Numbered from the stretch's first letter, positions 47,610 to 55,870 are shown. The stretch: DNA of 64,000 bases from an uncultured Lentisphaeria bacterium (GCA_949282305.1 CASDPB010000121.1:1-64000); one strand, 5' to 3'. A program made the numbers and translations. The notes: a model not told the origin generated them from the sequence alone.

Positions 47610-48077
47610 TCAGAACAGTTCCACGGCGATCTTCACAACTACCTTTTTGATGTGCTGCGCTCCGGTTCTTCCCGCGCCTTTGCCCATGTGGGCGTCCTGC
47701 GGAAAGAACACGGCGAAGTTGCCCGGAACCATATCCAGCTTGACCAGGGCTTTGTCGGCGGACGGCGCAAGAAAGCCGCAGTCATTCTTCTCATTGTAGG
47801 ATGTGTGAATGGCAAGCCCGCCGCAGGAACAGGCATACAGCGCCTCGTTCCCGCAAAGCACTGCCTGAATATCAACATACTTCCGGTGAACCTCCAGACG
47901 GTCGGGAGCCGCATCGGCGGTGTCATACGTCATGACGTTTGCCGTGATTCTGTCGCCATCAATGGAATACGGTCCCGGCGGGGTGTCCGCATTCAGGGTT
48001 CTGATGAAGCTGACCGCCTTGACAAAGGCTGGCCCGAACTTGTAGGTGGAAGCATTGCTGATATCATCGTAAATCAT
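47610..48077 (-). CDS. YhcH/YjgK/YiaL family protein
   Basis: 155 residues of the DUF386 cupin-like family: YDTADAAPDRLEVHRKYVDI with EVHRKYVDIQ, the best conserved motif, then MVPGNFAVFFPQDAHMGKGA as the metal-binding end. Members bind metal and appear in sialic acid and other sugar catabolism; the exact reaction is not generally known. It lies 9 bases after the YchJ gene. Confidence 0.88.
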   Translation of the reverse strand: MIYDDISNASTYKFGPAFVKAVSFIRTLNADTPPGPYSIDGDRITANVMTYDTADAAPDRLEVHRKYVDIQAVLCGNEALYACSCGGLAIHTSYNEKNDCGFLAPSADKALVKLDMVPGNFAVFFPQDAHMGKGAGRTGAQHIKKVVVKIAVELF

Positions 48078-48086
48078 TTAACCGAC

Positions 48087-48581
48087 TCACTTTCCGCAGC
48101 ATTTTTTATATTTTTTACCGCTTCCGCAGGGGCAGGGATCGTTTCTGCCGATCTTTGCCTCGCTCCTGACGTAGGGAGCCTGCGGAACCATTTTGCCGTC
48201 ATAAAAGAACCATTCGCCGTTTTCTTTTCTGAATTCGGCGATTTCATGGTGTTCCAGGTTGACTCCCCGGTCGCTGTAACGGGCGATGAATTCGACGATG
48301 CCGGTGTCGTCCTGCGGTCCGCCCGCTTCCGTGCGGAGGATTTCAAGACCGTTCCACCGGGATTTCTCCGCCCACTTGCGGATTTCCTCGCGATCATTGT
48401 TGTCGCGCTGGGTTCTGTGCGTGGAATCTATGATATGGTCAATTTCCGCTTTTGCATAAGCGGAATATCTGGAGCGCATAAGTTCTTCCGGTGTCGCGGC
48501 CTTGCGCGTTCCCCTGATTACGGGTTCGCAGCATTCCGCATAGGTTTTGCCTGACATGCAAGGGCATTTTTCTGAGTCCAT
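48087..48581 (-). CDS. YchJ-like SEC-C zinc-binding protein
   Basis: About 164 residues from the ATG at 48581 (GAAGGA upstream; 48587 is also possible). It carries two SEC-C type zinc motifs, one at each end: [15 protein letters not shown] and [17 protein letters not shown]. The central domain ([39 protein letters not shown]) is the NTF2-like YchJ middle domain. Role unknown in general; SEC-C motifs often bind ribosomes or SecB. It is transcribed with the YhcH gene. Confidence 0.87.
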   Translation of the reverse strand: MDSEKCPCMSGKTYAECCEPVIRGTRKAATPEELMRSRYSAYAKAEIDHIIDSTHRTQRDNNDREEIRKWAEKSRWNGLEILRTEAGGPQDDTGIVEFIARYSDRGVNLEHHEIAEFRKENGEWFFYDGKMVPQAPYVRSEAKIGRNDPCPCGSGKKYKKCCGK

Positions 48582-48690
48582 CTTCATCAATCCTTCAAAA
48601 ATCTTAAAATTGTTAGCTGATCCGGACACAACGGATCTTTGAACACTGAATAATAAACCATGTTCCCGGCAATTTCAAATAAAAAATCGA

Positions 48691-48718
48691 TTGCATTCCA
48701 ACTATCTTGTGTTATAAT
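48691..48718 (+). promoter_or_regulatory. Promoter of the pseudopilin gene at 48762
   Basis: TTGCAT (48691-48696) and TATAAT (48713-48718) with a 16-base spacer, 43 bases before the start. Confidence 0.6.
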
Positions 48719-48761
48719 AGTAAAAAAAAGGAAAAAAGCAGGGAAAAACAAAGGAATCACC

Positions 48762-49394
48762 ATGAAAAAAAGACATTCATTCACTCTTGTGGAAATCCTC
48801 ACGGCAATCGCAATCCTCGCCATTCTGGCTGGAATCTCCCTCGGCGTCACCAAACTGGCTTTCGGGAAAGCGCATGAATCCAAAAATCTGGCTCTCATCA
48901 AAATGATCGAAATCGCACTGGAACAATACAAGGCAAAATACGGCTATTACCCGAATTCAGGGGAAAATCCCCAACTGTTCTTTATGGATGCTTTTAGCTT
49001 AGAAGATGATGCGGATGATCCTTTAGTCGTAACAAACAATATGTGGCAGTTTTTTGATGAAAATTTCCGGCAGACACATGTAAAAGCGTCTCTTAATCCT
49101 ACTGATTCAGGAAACACTAAGAAAATATTCCGTGGTTATGTTGTTGATGCAAAAGGAAATCCGTTAATTTATATTTGTCCCGGTAAATTCAATACTGGTT
49201 CTTTTGATTTAGGTTCAGTCGGAGAGGACGAAGTAATTGGTGATGTCGGAAAGAAACCGAAGGCAGTAAAAGATAATTCCGCTGTTCAACTGATGAAACT
49301 CCAATCAACGAAGAATAATGATATTGAGCAAGATGATTGTAATAACTTCGGTCTCGGCGACGATATTGTCAACTTCAACAATAACGAGCAGTGA
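48762..49394 (+). CDS. GspG-like type II pseudopilin-like protein
   Basis: 210 residues from the ATG at 48762 (AAAGGAA upstream); the frame extends upstream but the prepilin leader MKKRHSFTLVEILTAIAIL fixes the start. Cut before Phe, with conserved Glu5 (FTLVE). The segment after it (IEIALEQYKAKYGYYPNSGE) is the major-pseudopilin pattern, and the end LIYICPGKFNTGSFDLGS recalls GspG. There is no H-X9-DG. The second half (about 48960-49390) is visibly richer in A and T than the first and than its neighbours, suggesting recombination or relaxed selection. The NERD-helicase gene follows after 63 bases. Confidence 0.85.
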   Translation: MKKRHSFTLVEILTAIAILAILAGISLGVTKLAFGKAHESKNLALIKMIEIALEQYKAKYGYYPNSGENPQLFFMDAFSLEDDADDPLVVTNNMWQFFDENFRQTHVKASLNPTDSGNTKKIFRGYVVDAKGNPLIYICPGKFNTGSFDLGSVGEDEVIGDVGKKPKAVKDNSAVQLMKLQSTKNNDIEQDDCNNFGLGDDIVNFNNNEQ

Positions 49395-49401
49395 CCGGAT
49401 G

Positions 49402-49432
49402 GTTTTCCGGTTCTGCGCCGGGACCGGAAAAC
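49402..49432. terminator. 10-bp perfect inverted repeat after the pseudopilin gene
   Basis: GTTTTCCGGT (49402-49411) pairs with ACCGGAAAAC (49423-49432) around an 11-base loop, 7 bases after the stop. No T tract follows. It may reduce read-through into the helicase gene. Confidence 0.5.
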
Positions 49433-49457
49433 AACACGGTCAAGGAGTTTTACCCTT

Positions 49458-51296
49458 ATGGCACGCATGATCCCGGAGTTCAGCCATCACATTGACAAGG
49501 CGCCGCCGTTCCGCAAGACCGGCAATCCCGAGCTGGACCGCGGGCGGCAGACGGAAAAGGAACTTTATATCTTTCTGCGTGATCTGCTGCCGGACAACTG
49601 GGTCGTGCGTTACAGTTTCGAGTTCACGCGCCGGACGGATGAACTGATTGAGCACGAAGCGGATTTCGTGGTGGTGATCCCGCGCTGCGGCGTTCTTGTT
49701 CTTGAGGTCAAGGCGAGCGAGAGCTACGGACTGCGCAACGGCGTCTGGTATTTCGACCCCGAGTGCCGTCATGTCAGGGAGGGAAACCCGTTCTCGCAGG
49801 CGCGTGCGACACGTTTCGAGCTGAAACGGAAGATGCAGGATTACATGCACAAATCTTTCTCCGGACTTTTCGGCAGCATTGTCGTATTTCCGAACGCGCG
49901 CCGGATTCCGGGGGAGAATGCGGCGCCCTCGTCCCAGGACCCCGACATTATCATGACGGGCTATGATCTGGTGCGGGATGTCCGGAACCGTTCTCTTGCA
50001 AGGCATCTGGAACATACGCTGACGCTGTTCGGGGATCACGATCTGGTGGAGATACGCCGCAATGCCTTCAATCAGAAGGAGATGGACACCGTCGTCCGTT
50101 TTCTGGAGGACAATTACACGCTGGAGCCCTACCGCGCTTTCACCGACACCTATTATTCGCATCTTCTGGATCAGCTTACGCAGGAGCAGATCCGTCTGCT
50201 TTCGAGTCTTACGCGAAACCGCCGCGTCATGGTGTTCGGACCCGCCGGTTCCGGCAAGACCATGCTCGCGCGCTGGGCGGCGATGAATGAGGCGCAGCAG
50301 CTCGCGGAGAAGAAAGGCAGAGTCCTGCTTCTGAGTTACAGCCCGGTGCTTGCCGCATATTTTTCCATTGAAAATACGTTCGACAATCTGGAGATTACGA
50401 CCTTTCAGGCTCTTTGCGCGGAACTGCTGCAAAAGCTGGCTCCCGAAATGAAAGTCCCGCCGGAATCGGCTTCGGAGGAGATCAGAAAACGTTTCTGGCT
50501 GGATGAACTGCCGTCGCTTCTGGAGGAACATTCCGAAACTTCCTGCTATGACGCGGTTTATATTGACGAAGCGCAGGATTTCGATCCGTTGTGGGCTCCG
50601 GTTCTCGCAGGACTGCTCCGCGATCCGGAACATTCCAAACTTTACTGTTTCGGAGATCCGAACCAGAAAATTTTCGAGAACAGTCTGGACAATGATTTTG
50701 AAGGGTTCACCTTGTTCGAGCTGCGGGAGAACTGCCGCAACACGCGCGAGATCGCGGAAATGTGCCAGCGCATGAACGGGACGCTGGAAAAAACCGCCGT
50801 CCATGACATCAGTTACCGCCGTCCGGAGGTCTACCCGGCGATTGCGGATACGGAAACCCGTGCGGAGTTTCTCGCGCGCCGCATCAATGAGCTGCTGCGC
50901 TCCGGTATTTCCCCTGCCAATATTGCGGTTCTTTCCCCGTGGGATTATACCGATTCGCGTTGTTCGCTTCCCCTGCTTGCCGCGAAACTGCATACCCCCC
51001 TGCTGGGCGAGTGCCATATCCGGAGCGGAGCAGAATGTTCGATTCAGGAACTGATCCGGACGCTGGAAAAGTGGCGGAATGGGGAGTGTATCTGGGGCGG
51101 AACCATCCATGCGTTCAAGGGATTGGAATCGGATCATATTCTCCTGACGGATCTTCCCGTTACCGGAACGCCGGGATTCAGCAGACGCGATTTCTATGTG
51201 GGGGCATCCCGCGCGAAACTGCTTCTCTATCTGCTTCCTGTCAGCGAAAAGGCGGAAGAGGAAATCCGCGGATTCGTCGGGCGGGAAATTAGGTAA
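49458..51296 (+). CDS. NERD-domain nuclease fused to a UvrD-like helicase
   Basis: 612 residues. The N-terminal NERD (nuclease-related) domain, about 25-150, has GRQTEKELYIFLRDLLP, EHEADFVVVIPRCGVLVLEVKA with the Asp, Glu and Lys of the nuclease core, then FSQARATRFELKRKM. The SF1 helicase part has Walker A (MVFGPAGSGKTMLARW), Walker B (YDAVYIDEAQDFDPLW), FGDPNQKIFE (motif III), LRENCRNTREIAEM (motif IV) and IHAFKGLESDHILL (motif V), with ASRAKLLLYL at the end. NERD-helicases occur in defence islands but also as lone genes; no partner is seen here. AAGGAG lies 11 bases before the ATG. The gene ends exactly where a heptad-repeat array begins. Confidence 0.87.
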   Translation: MARMIPEFSHHIDKAPPFRKTGNPELDRGRQTEKELYIFLRDLLPDNWVVRYSFEFTRRTDELIEHEADFVVVIPRCGVLVLEVKASESYGLRNGVWYFDPECRHVREGNPFSQARATRFELKRKMQDYMHKSFSGLFGSIVVFPNARRIPGENAAPSSQDPDIIMTGYDLVRDVRNRSLARHLEHTLTLFGDHDLVEIRRNAFNQKEMDTVVRFLEDNYTLEPYRAFTDTYYSHLLDQLTQEQIRLLSSLTRNRRVMVFGPAGSGKTMLARWAAMNEAQQLAEKKGRVLLLSYSPVLAAYFSIENTFDNLEITTFQALCAELLQKLAPEMKVPPESASEEIRKRFWLDELPSLLEEHSETSCYDAVYIDEAQDFDPLWAPVLAGLLRDPEHSKLYCFGDPNQKIFENSLDNDFEGFTLFELRENCRNTREIAEMCQRMNGTLEKTAVHDISYRRPEVYPAIADTETRAEFLARRINELLRSGISPANIAVLSPWDYTDSRCSLPLLAAKLHTPLLGECHIRSGAECSIQELIRTLEKWRNGECIWGGTIHAFKGLESDHILLTDLPVTGTPGFSRRDFYVGASRAKLLLYLLPVSEKAEEEIRGFVGREIR

Positions 51297-51297
51297 G

Positions 51298-51399
51298 AAT
51301 GAGGAATGAGAAATGAGAAGTTAAGAGTTAAGAGTTAAGAGTTAAGAGTTAAGAGTTAAGAGTTAAGAGTTAAGAGTTAAGAGTTAAGAGTTAAGAGTT
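51298..51399 (+). repeat. Heptad tandem repeat array, left arm
   Basis: Three in-register units AATGAGG/AATGAGA (51298-51318) are followed by eleven perfect AGTTAAG units (51319-51395) and a partial AGTT. It starts one base after the stop of the helicase gene. Its inverted counterpart lies at 51731-51786. Confidence 0.95.
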
Positions 51400-51430
51400 G
51401 CGGGGAAGTTGATTGGGATATTTGGTACAG

Positions 51431-51726
51431 GTAGCAAAGATTTTTTTTAGCGTTCTTGCAATAAAACATCACTAATTTTTTGTGTGATATGCTCTTTGGA
51501 ATTTGGATTTAATCCCGTACTTTCAGCAATATCGCCTGTAGTATTTTTTATAGCAAAGATTCTTTTTTAGTTGTCTCGCATCAGGAGATTACTAATTTTT
51601 TTGTGATATACTTTCCGGTCATTCCGCCGGAGGCTCTCTTTCCCGCATCAGGAGATCACTAATTTTTTGTGTGATATGCTCTCTGGAATTTGTATCTAAT
51701 CCAGCGTATTCACTCAGCAATATCCC
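51431..51726. repeat. Three related AT-rich hairpin-bearing units between the arms
   Basis: Units near 51431-51535, 51550-51625 and 51635-51726 share CACTAATTTTTT and GTGTGATATGCTCT cores. Each holds a short dyad such as ATCAC and GTGAT around the AT-rich middle. Units 1 and 2 share GCAAAGATT; units 1 and 3 share TCAGCAATAT at their right ends. The stretch has no gene: all frames are short. Confidence 0.8.
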
Positions 51727-51730
51727 AACT

Positions 51731-51786
51731 TCTCATTACACATTACACATTACTCATTACTCATTTCTCATTCTTAACTCTTAACT
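51731..51786 (-). repeat. Heptad tandem repeat array, right inverted arm
   Basis: On the plus strand six units of the type (A/T)C(A/T)CATT (51731-51772) are followed by two CTTAACT units (51773-51786). Read on the minus strand this is AGTTAAG twice, then AATGAGA, AATGAGT and AATGTGT variants, the same vocabulary as the left arm. The two AGTTAAG units lie inside the end of ispH and supply its last codons and stop. Confidence 0.93.
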
Positions 51787-52658
51787 AATTCAAACTTTTC
51801 CCTTCTGAGGATTTCCAGCAGTTCGGAGACAAGTTCCTCGGGAGCCGATGCGCCGGAACTTACGCCGACGGTCGTGACTCCTTTCAGTAATGACACATCG
51901 AATTCCCGGGGATCGGAAAGCAGAATCGCCCGTGCACCGCAGGAGGCGGCGGTTTCGCGGAGACGCTTGGAATTGGAACTTCCGGCGGAACCTACGATAA
52001 TGATGAATTCGCACTTCTCTGCCAGTTCCTTGACCGCATTCTGCCGGTCGCGCGTCGCAAAACAGACATCCGCATTGATCTCCAGATGAGCCAGCGAGGA
52101 GGCAAGCAGGTTACGCATTCCGGCGACGTCATCCGCGTTGAGAGTGGTTTGCGAAAGACATGCAAAACGGTCGTTCTTCCTTTCTTCTTCGGACAGCGAG
52201 GCGAGAAACTCGCGAACCGCTTTTTCCGAGTCCAGAACGGCGACTTCCGAGGAGATGCGCCCGAGGACTCCTTCAATTTCACGATGTCCCTTTTTCCCGA
52301 ACAGGAGAATGCGGAACCCATGCGCGGCAAAATCCTCCGCTTTGCGATGCAGTGATTTTACGATCGGACAGGTGGCGTCAACCAGATGAATTCCAAGTTT
52401 GCGTGCACGTTCTTCGATTTCGCGGGAAACTCCGTGCGCGCTGAAAATCAAAGTTCCGCTTCCGGCTTCTTCGGGTTCGTTGATGAACCTGACGCCGCGG
52501 GCTTTCAATTGTTCCACCACATGTTCGTTGTGGACGATCTCATGCAGGACATAGACTGGCAAAGGACCCCGTTCCAATGCTTCGCCGACCATCCGCAGGG
52601 CACGTTCCACCCCGGAACAGAAACCGCGTTTGGCGGCAAGGTATACGATTCCGCTCAT
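51774..52658 (-). CDS. ispH: 4-hydroxy-3-methylbut-2-enyl diphosphate reductase
   Basis: Last step of the MEP pathway: reduces HMBPP to IPP and DMAPP with a 4Fe-4S cluster. 294 residues. The three cluster cysteines are C14 (GFCSGV), C97 (DATCPIV) and C199 (ADVCFATRDRQ). Substrate-binding H43 (VHNEHV), H75 (SAHGVS), H125 and catalytic E127 (GHREIEG) are present, as are GSAGSSNSKRL and GVSSGASAPEELV. The final residues LVKS and the stop codon are read from the AGTTAAG repeat of the flanking element. It overlaps trmO by 4 bases (ATGA), so both are cotranscribed. Confidence 0.96.
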   Translation of the reverse strand: MSGIVYLAAKRGFCSGVERALRMVGEALERGPLPVYVLHEIVHNEHVVEQLKARGVRFINEPEEAGSGTLIFSAHGVSREIEERARKLGIHLVDATCPIVKSLHRKAEDFAAHGFRILLFGKKGHREIEGVLGRISSEVAVLDSEKAVREFLASLSEEERKNDRFACLSQTTLNADDVAGMRNLLASSLAHLEINADVCFATRDRQNAVKELAEKCEFIIIVGSAGSSNSKRLRETAASCGARAILLSDPREFDVSLLKGVTTVGVSSGASAPEELVSELLEILRREKFELVKS

Positions 52659-53443
52659 ACGGGATGCTTCTCCTGAAAACGCCGGTGAAACTCTTTGTCG
52701 TGATAAGGGTCCGGCTGCCCTGCGCGGAGTTCCTCCGGAGAATAATTCGAGAACACGTCAAGGATTTCCACTGTTCTGTCCTTTACCCGGAATGCGATCC
52801 TCCATGTGCGGCAGCCGATGGTCCAGAGTCCGCCGTGATATGGTTCCACACGTTTCCGCTCCTTTGAGGTGGGTTCGCGGATTAGCTGCACCCTGCAGAA
52901 ATTTTCCATGTCCAGACCGCAGAGCGCGTGAATGAAAGCCATTTTCTTCCGTGCCGTGGCTTCAATCTGAATCGAATATTCCTCCCTGCGGATTTCGTCG
53001 CGCCAGCCCGCTCGCGATTCCGGAAAGGAATCCGCTTCGGGAATATAAGGTTTGATGTCGAGAACGGGAGTCTGATCCAGCATGTCGAAATTCCGGATGT
53101 AAACACGCAGCCCCTCCACCTTTTCCAGCTCCACGCAGCTGATGCCGACGGGATTCGGACGGTAGGGCGCACGTGTGGCGAAGACACCGAAACGGCGTTG
53201 TCCGGGCGCTATCGGCGGAGTCACCTTCGGTTTCCAGTCGTGGTTGAGATGAAAAGCGAAAATGACCCAGATGCGTTCAAAACCGTCGAGGTCTTCCAAC
53301 GCCTGTTCATAATTGCGGTGAGGCAGGAGTTCGATATACCCGCGATTTTTTGCGAACACTCCCTGCCGCGCCGTCTCGAAACGGTATTTGAACTCGCAGT
53401 GAACCGTTCCGACCGGCGCAAAGGTGATGGATTCAGAAGACAT
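52655..53443 (-). CDS. trmO: tRNA (N6-threonylcarbamoyladenosine-37) N6-methyltransferase TrmO-like
   Basis: 262 residues. Methylates t6A37 of certain tRNAs using S-adenosylmethionine. The TsaA/YaeB fold is seen in FAPVGTVHCEFKYRFETARQ, FERIWVIFAFHLN (W-x-x-F-x-F), RRFGVFATRAPYRPNPVGIS (the RS/RAPxRPNPIG motif) and NFDMLDQTPVLDIKPYIPEA (the D-x-TPVLDIKPY motif). The C-terminal extra domain (ARKKMAFIHALCGLD) is common in longer members. It follows the pseudopilin by 8 bases. Confidence 0.92.
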   Translation of the reverse strand: MSSESITFAPVGTVHCEFKYRFETARQGVFAKNRGYIELLPHRNYEQALEDLDGFERIWVIFAFHLNHDWKPKVTPPIAPGQRRFGVFATRAPYRPNPVGISCVELEKVEGLRVYIRNFDMLDQTPVLDIKPYIPEADSFPESRAGWRDEIRREEYSIQIEATARKKMAFIHALCGLDMENFCRVQLIREPTSKERKRVEPYHGGLWTIGCRTWRIAFRVKDRTVEILDVFSNYSPEELRAGQPDPYHDKEFHRRFQEKHPV

Positions 53444-53451
53444 GCCGGAGA

Positions 53452-54138
53452 TTATTTGCTTGTCTTCCAGGAGGTGATGTAGTTCTTCTGAGCGTCATTG
53501 ATATTCTTCGCCGGACCCTTGTGTCCGTAGGAGAATACAAAAACTTTTCCCATGAGATAATTGGGATCGCTTGCCGTGCCGATGGTCTCTCCTCCGAAAT
53601 TTTCCTTGTTGTCTTCGGTTTTATCCTTGCAGTTTGCCAGATTGACTTTTCCGTCATATCCGGTATCAAATGCGATATTGTAACGGCGTCCCCACGGGTC
53701 AACGAAATAATAACCCTCCTTGCCGTCCACTGTCACTTTTTTTGCCGGAGGATCCAGATAGCGTTTTCTTTTGGAATTGCCGATACGTTTGTAAGCGGAA
53801 TCCGAGTAATCTTTCCCGTCAGGCGGCAGATTCATGAGAATTGCCATGATTTCATCATAAGCATAGTCATATCCCCCGCCTGCTGTTTTGTCCGGCGGAT
53901 CGGTCTTTGTGATGAATGCGTCATCTTCCGGATTACTGGACGGGATGAACGGCAATGTTCCGTAATCTGCTTCATACTGTTTGATTGCCGTGACGATCGC
54001 ATTGATTTCCGCACGTGCTTTTGTCTCTTTTCCCTTCTTGTTCATGCCTCCGACTACAGGAACCGCAATGCCTGCGAGAATGGCAATGATCACTATCACC
54101 AGCAGGAGCTCCACCAAAGTAAAAAATTGACGTTTCAT
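53452..54138 (-). CDS. GspG-like type II pseudopilin-like protein
   Basis: 228 residues from the ATG at 54138, chosen because AGGAG lies 9 bases before it; the in-frame ATG at 54147 directly abuts AGGAG. Prepilin signal QFFTLVELLLVIVIIAILAG, cut before Phe, then INAIVTAIKQYEADYGTLP as in GspG. The end VDPWGRRYNIAFDTG and VFVFSYGHKG also match the GspG C-terminus (DPWGxxY and F-S-x-G). No T2SS machinery genes are nearby. First gene of a set with trmO and ispH. Confidence 0.88.
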   Translation of the reverse strand: MKRQFFTLVELLLVIVIIAILAGIAVPVVGGMNKKGKETKARAEINAIVTAIKQYEADYGTLPFIPSSNPEDDAFITKTDPPDKTAGGGYDYAYDEIMAILMNLPPDGKDYSDSAYKRIGNSKRKRYLDPPAKKVTVDGKEGYYFVDPWGRRYNIAFDTGYDGKVNLANCKDKTEDNKENFGGETIGTASDPNYLMGKVFVFSYGHKGPAKNINDAQKNYITSWKTSK

Positions 54139-54171
54139 AGTTTTCATCTCCTATCTTGATTCATATCATCT

Positions 54172-54199
54172 TATTATACAATGAGACATTGTTTTTTCA
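54172..54199 (-). promoter_or_regulatory. Promoter of the pseudopilin-trmO-ispH set
   Basis: On the minus strand TTGAAA (54194-54199) and TATAAT (54172-54177) with a 16-base spacer, 33 bases before the start codon. Confidence 0.6.
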
Positions 54200-54350
54200 A
54201 TGTTGCTTTTCTATTTTTTAGATGAAAAATCCTGAATAATACGGCAATTATACCTAGCTGTTTTTAGACGTTTGGAATCTTGTTGCTGGAGGGAAATGCA
54301 CATCTGCAGAGCAACCATTGCATCTGCTTTGTCATTAATTGCATAACACA

Positions 54351-55064
54351 TCATCTTGTCTTTGGATTGTCAAGTCGTGCCGCAGACGGCTTTTCAGAAG
54401 GTTCCGTTTCCGGATTATTCCACATCATTATCTCTGCTTGTAACATTTTTAAACGCGATATTGGTGTTTCCCCATAACGGCAGGGTGCATCAAACTTTGA
54501 AATGGCTGTTGCCAGTTTATCATGAAGCATGGATATCTTCATCCCTTTTTGACTGTTTTCTGCAATAATATTACTGATTTTCTGCATTTCGACATAAAGA
54601 CAACAGTTATTATAGTAATTAAGGCTTTTCTCAAAGAGTATGAAGATTAGAAACATGCAGAATAACGAAAGAATTCCTGCTGTATATCTTAAGTAGTTTT
54701 TATGAAATGAAAAAAACAATAAAATGAGAATAATAAGAAATAAAACTGCAGTGCCTGAAAGTAATAAAAAATAATTGTTTGAATCTGGAAAAACTGAAAT
54801 TGTTTGGGAGTGCGCAGCAAATAGGATGGAATCCTCCTGATTTTGCAGCAGGGAGTTGAGATATATCTTTATTTTTCCGTTTAATCGAATATCGCTTGCA
54901 TAACGACAGATCTTATATGTTCCGCAACAGTAAGATATAAGAACGATATTAAACAAAATAATAAACGCGATGTGGTTGATTTTATTTTTTTTGAAGATAC
55001 TGGTGTCATATAAGAGCAGGAGAATGATCAATGCAATTGGAGCTGCATAGAAGAACAAGATCAT
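54351..55064 (-). CDS. Small membrane protein beside an RHS tip, candidate immunity protein
   Basis: 237 residues, AT-rich. About four hydrophobic segments: two near the N-terminus (FFYAAPIALIILLLLYD, IAFIILFNIVLISYCC) and two in the middle (LLLSGTAVLFLIILILLFFS, TAGILSLFCMFLIFILF), then a soluble, charged C-terminal part. No family recognised. It starts 5 bases after the stop of the RHS-tip gene, with GGAG in the gap, the position usually held by the immunity gene of an RHS toxin. That role is inference from position only. Confidence 0.6.
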   Translation of the reverse strand: MILFFYAAPIALIILLLLYDTSIFKKNKINHIAFIILFNIVLISYCCGTYKICRYASDIRLNGKIKIYLNSLLQNQEDSILFAAHSQTISVFPDSNNYFLLLSGTAVLFLIILILLFFSFHKNYLRYTAGILSLFCMFLIFILFEKSLNYYNNCCLYVEMQKISNIIAENSQKGMKISMLHDKLATAISKFDAPCRYGETPISRLKMLQAEIMMWNNPETEPSEKPSAARLDNPKTR

Positions 55065-55069
55065 AAAAC

Positions 55070-55861
55070 TTACTCCAATGCCGCACGTTTAGAATCAATA
55101 AGCCGTTTCGTAAAATGATTACGCCAATACTCTTCAATCTTTTCTTTTTCAGTGGAAATTCTTTGTTTGTCTTCATCTGACAGTGTAGCAAATAATTTCT
55201 CATATTCCGATAATACTGTTGAAATATAAGTTTGGCAATTATGCCCAAAAGTTTGATACTGATCTTCTGTCCAAGCTCCTGTGGCATCTGTATTTTTTAT
55301 AGCTTTCCGCAATAAATCATCATCGTAGTAGGTATAATCGGTGTAGGCATAATCAGTACGGTTTTCACCGCTGTAATTCGGGTATCCTGTAATATTTCCT
55401 GTGTCGGTAAAAAGAAAAGCATAATGTGCCGGACTGAGTTCAAGATATTTTAAAAGAGCATCTTGCCCTAAGACACTATAAGTTATATATGAACCCCATC
55501 CGCCTTGCTGAAGTGGTCTATTTATTATACATGCGGCATCAAGCAGATCTATATAATCTATAACCCAATTATTGCAATATGCAAAATTGTTCCAGCCGTC
55601 GGGATAACCGAGGGGGTCACTGGTCTGCCATTTCCCTTGTTCAGGGCGATAGGCACGGAACAGAAATGCATATCCCATTTCACCAATATGTGGTTTCCCG
55701 GTAAAAAAGAAGTGGTCTGCAGTCTGTGAGAAGCGATCCACGGGAGCACCGAACGCGGTAAGACTGTTGTTCTGTATGACTTTGTCACCGTCTTTGGCAC
55801 AGAGCAGCGATAATGTTTTTTCTCTTTTTTTCCAGTGCGGATGATTTTGTGTCTGAGGCAT
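55070..55861 (-). CDS. Orphan RHS-repeat tip with variable papain-like C-terminus
   Basis: 263 residues, AT-rich. Residues 53-107 match the RHS-associated core end: TGKPHIGEMGYAFLFRAYRP, GKWQTSDPLGYPDG and NNFAYCNNWVIDYIDL. After it the sequence is variable and toxin-like. H146 (PAHYAFLF) and C209 (FGHNCQTYIS), an H then NC pair, recall permuted-papain-type hydrolases (LRAT/NlpC-P60-like), so a cysteine peptidase or acyltransferase toxin is possible. The long RHS cage of an intact gene is missing. The ATG at 55861 has an in-frame stop just upstream. It may be a displaced tip cassette or a remnant. The neighbour at 54351 is a candidate immunity gene. Confidence 0.6.
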   Translation of the reverse strand: MPQTQNHPHWKKREKTLSLLCAKDGDKVIQNNSLTAFGAPVDRFSQTADHFFFTGKPHIGEMGYAFLFRAYRPEQGKWQTSDPLGYPDGWNNFAYCNNWVIDYIDLLDAACIINRPLQQGGWGSYITYSVLGQDALLKYLELSPAHYAFLFTDTGNITGYPNYSGENRTDYAYTDYTYYDDDLLRKAIKNTDATGAWTEDQYQTFGHNCQTYISTVLSEYEKLFATLSDEDKQRISTEKEKIEEYWRNHFTKRLIDSKRAALE

Positions 55862-55870
55862 ATGAATTTA

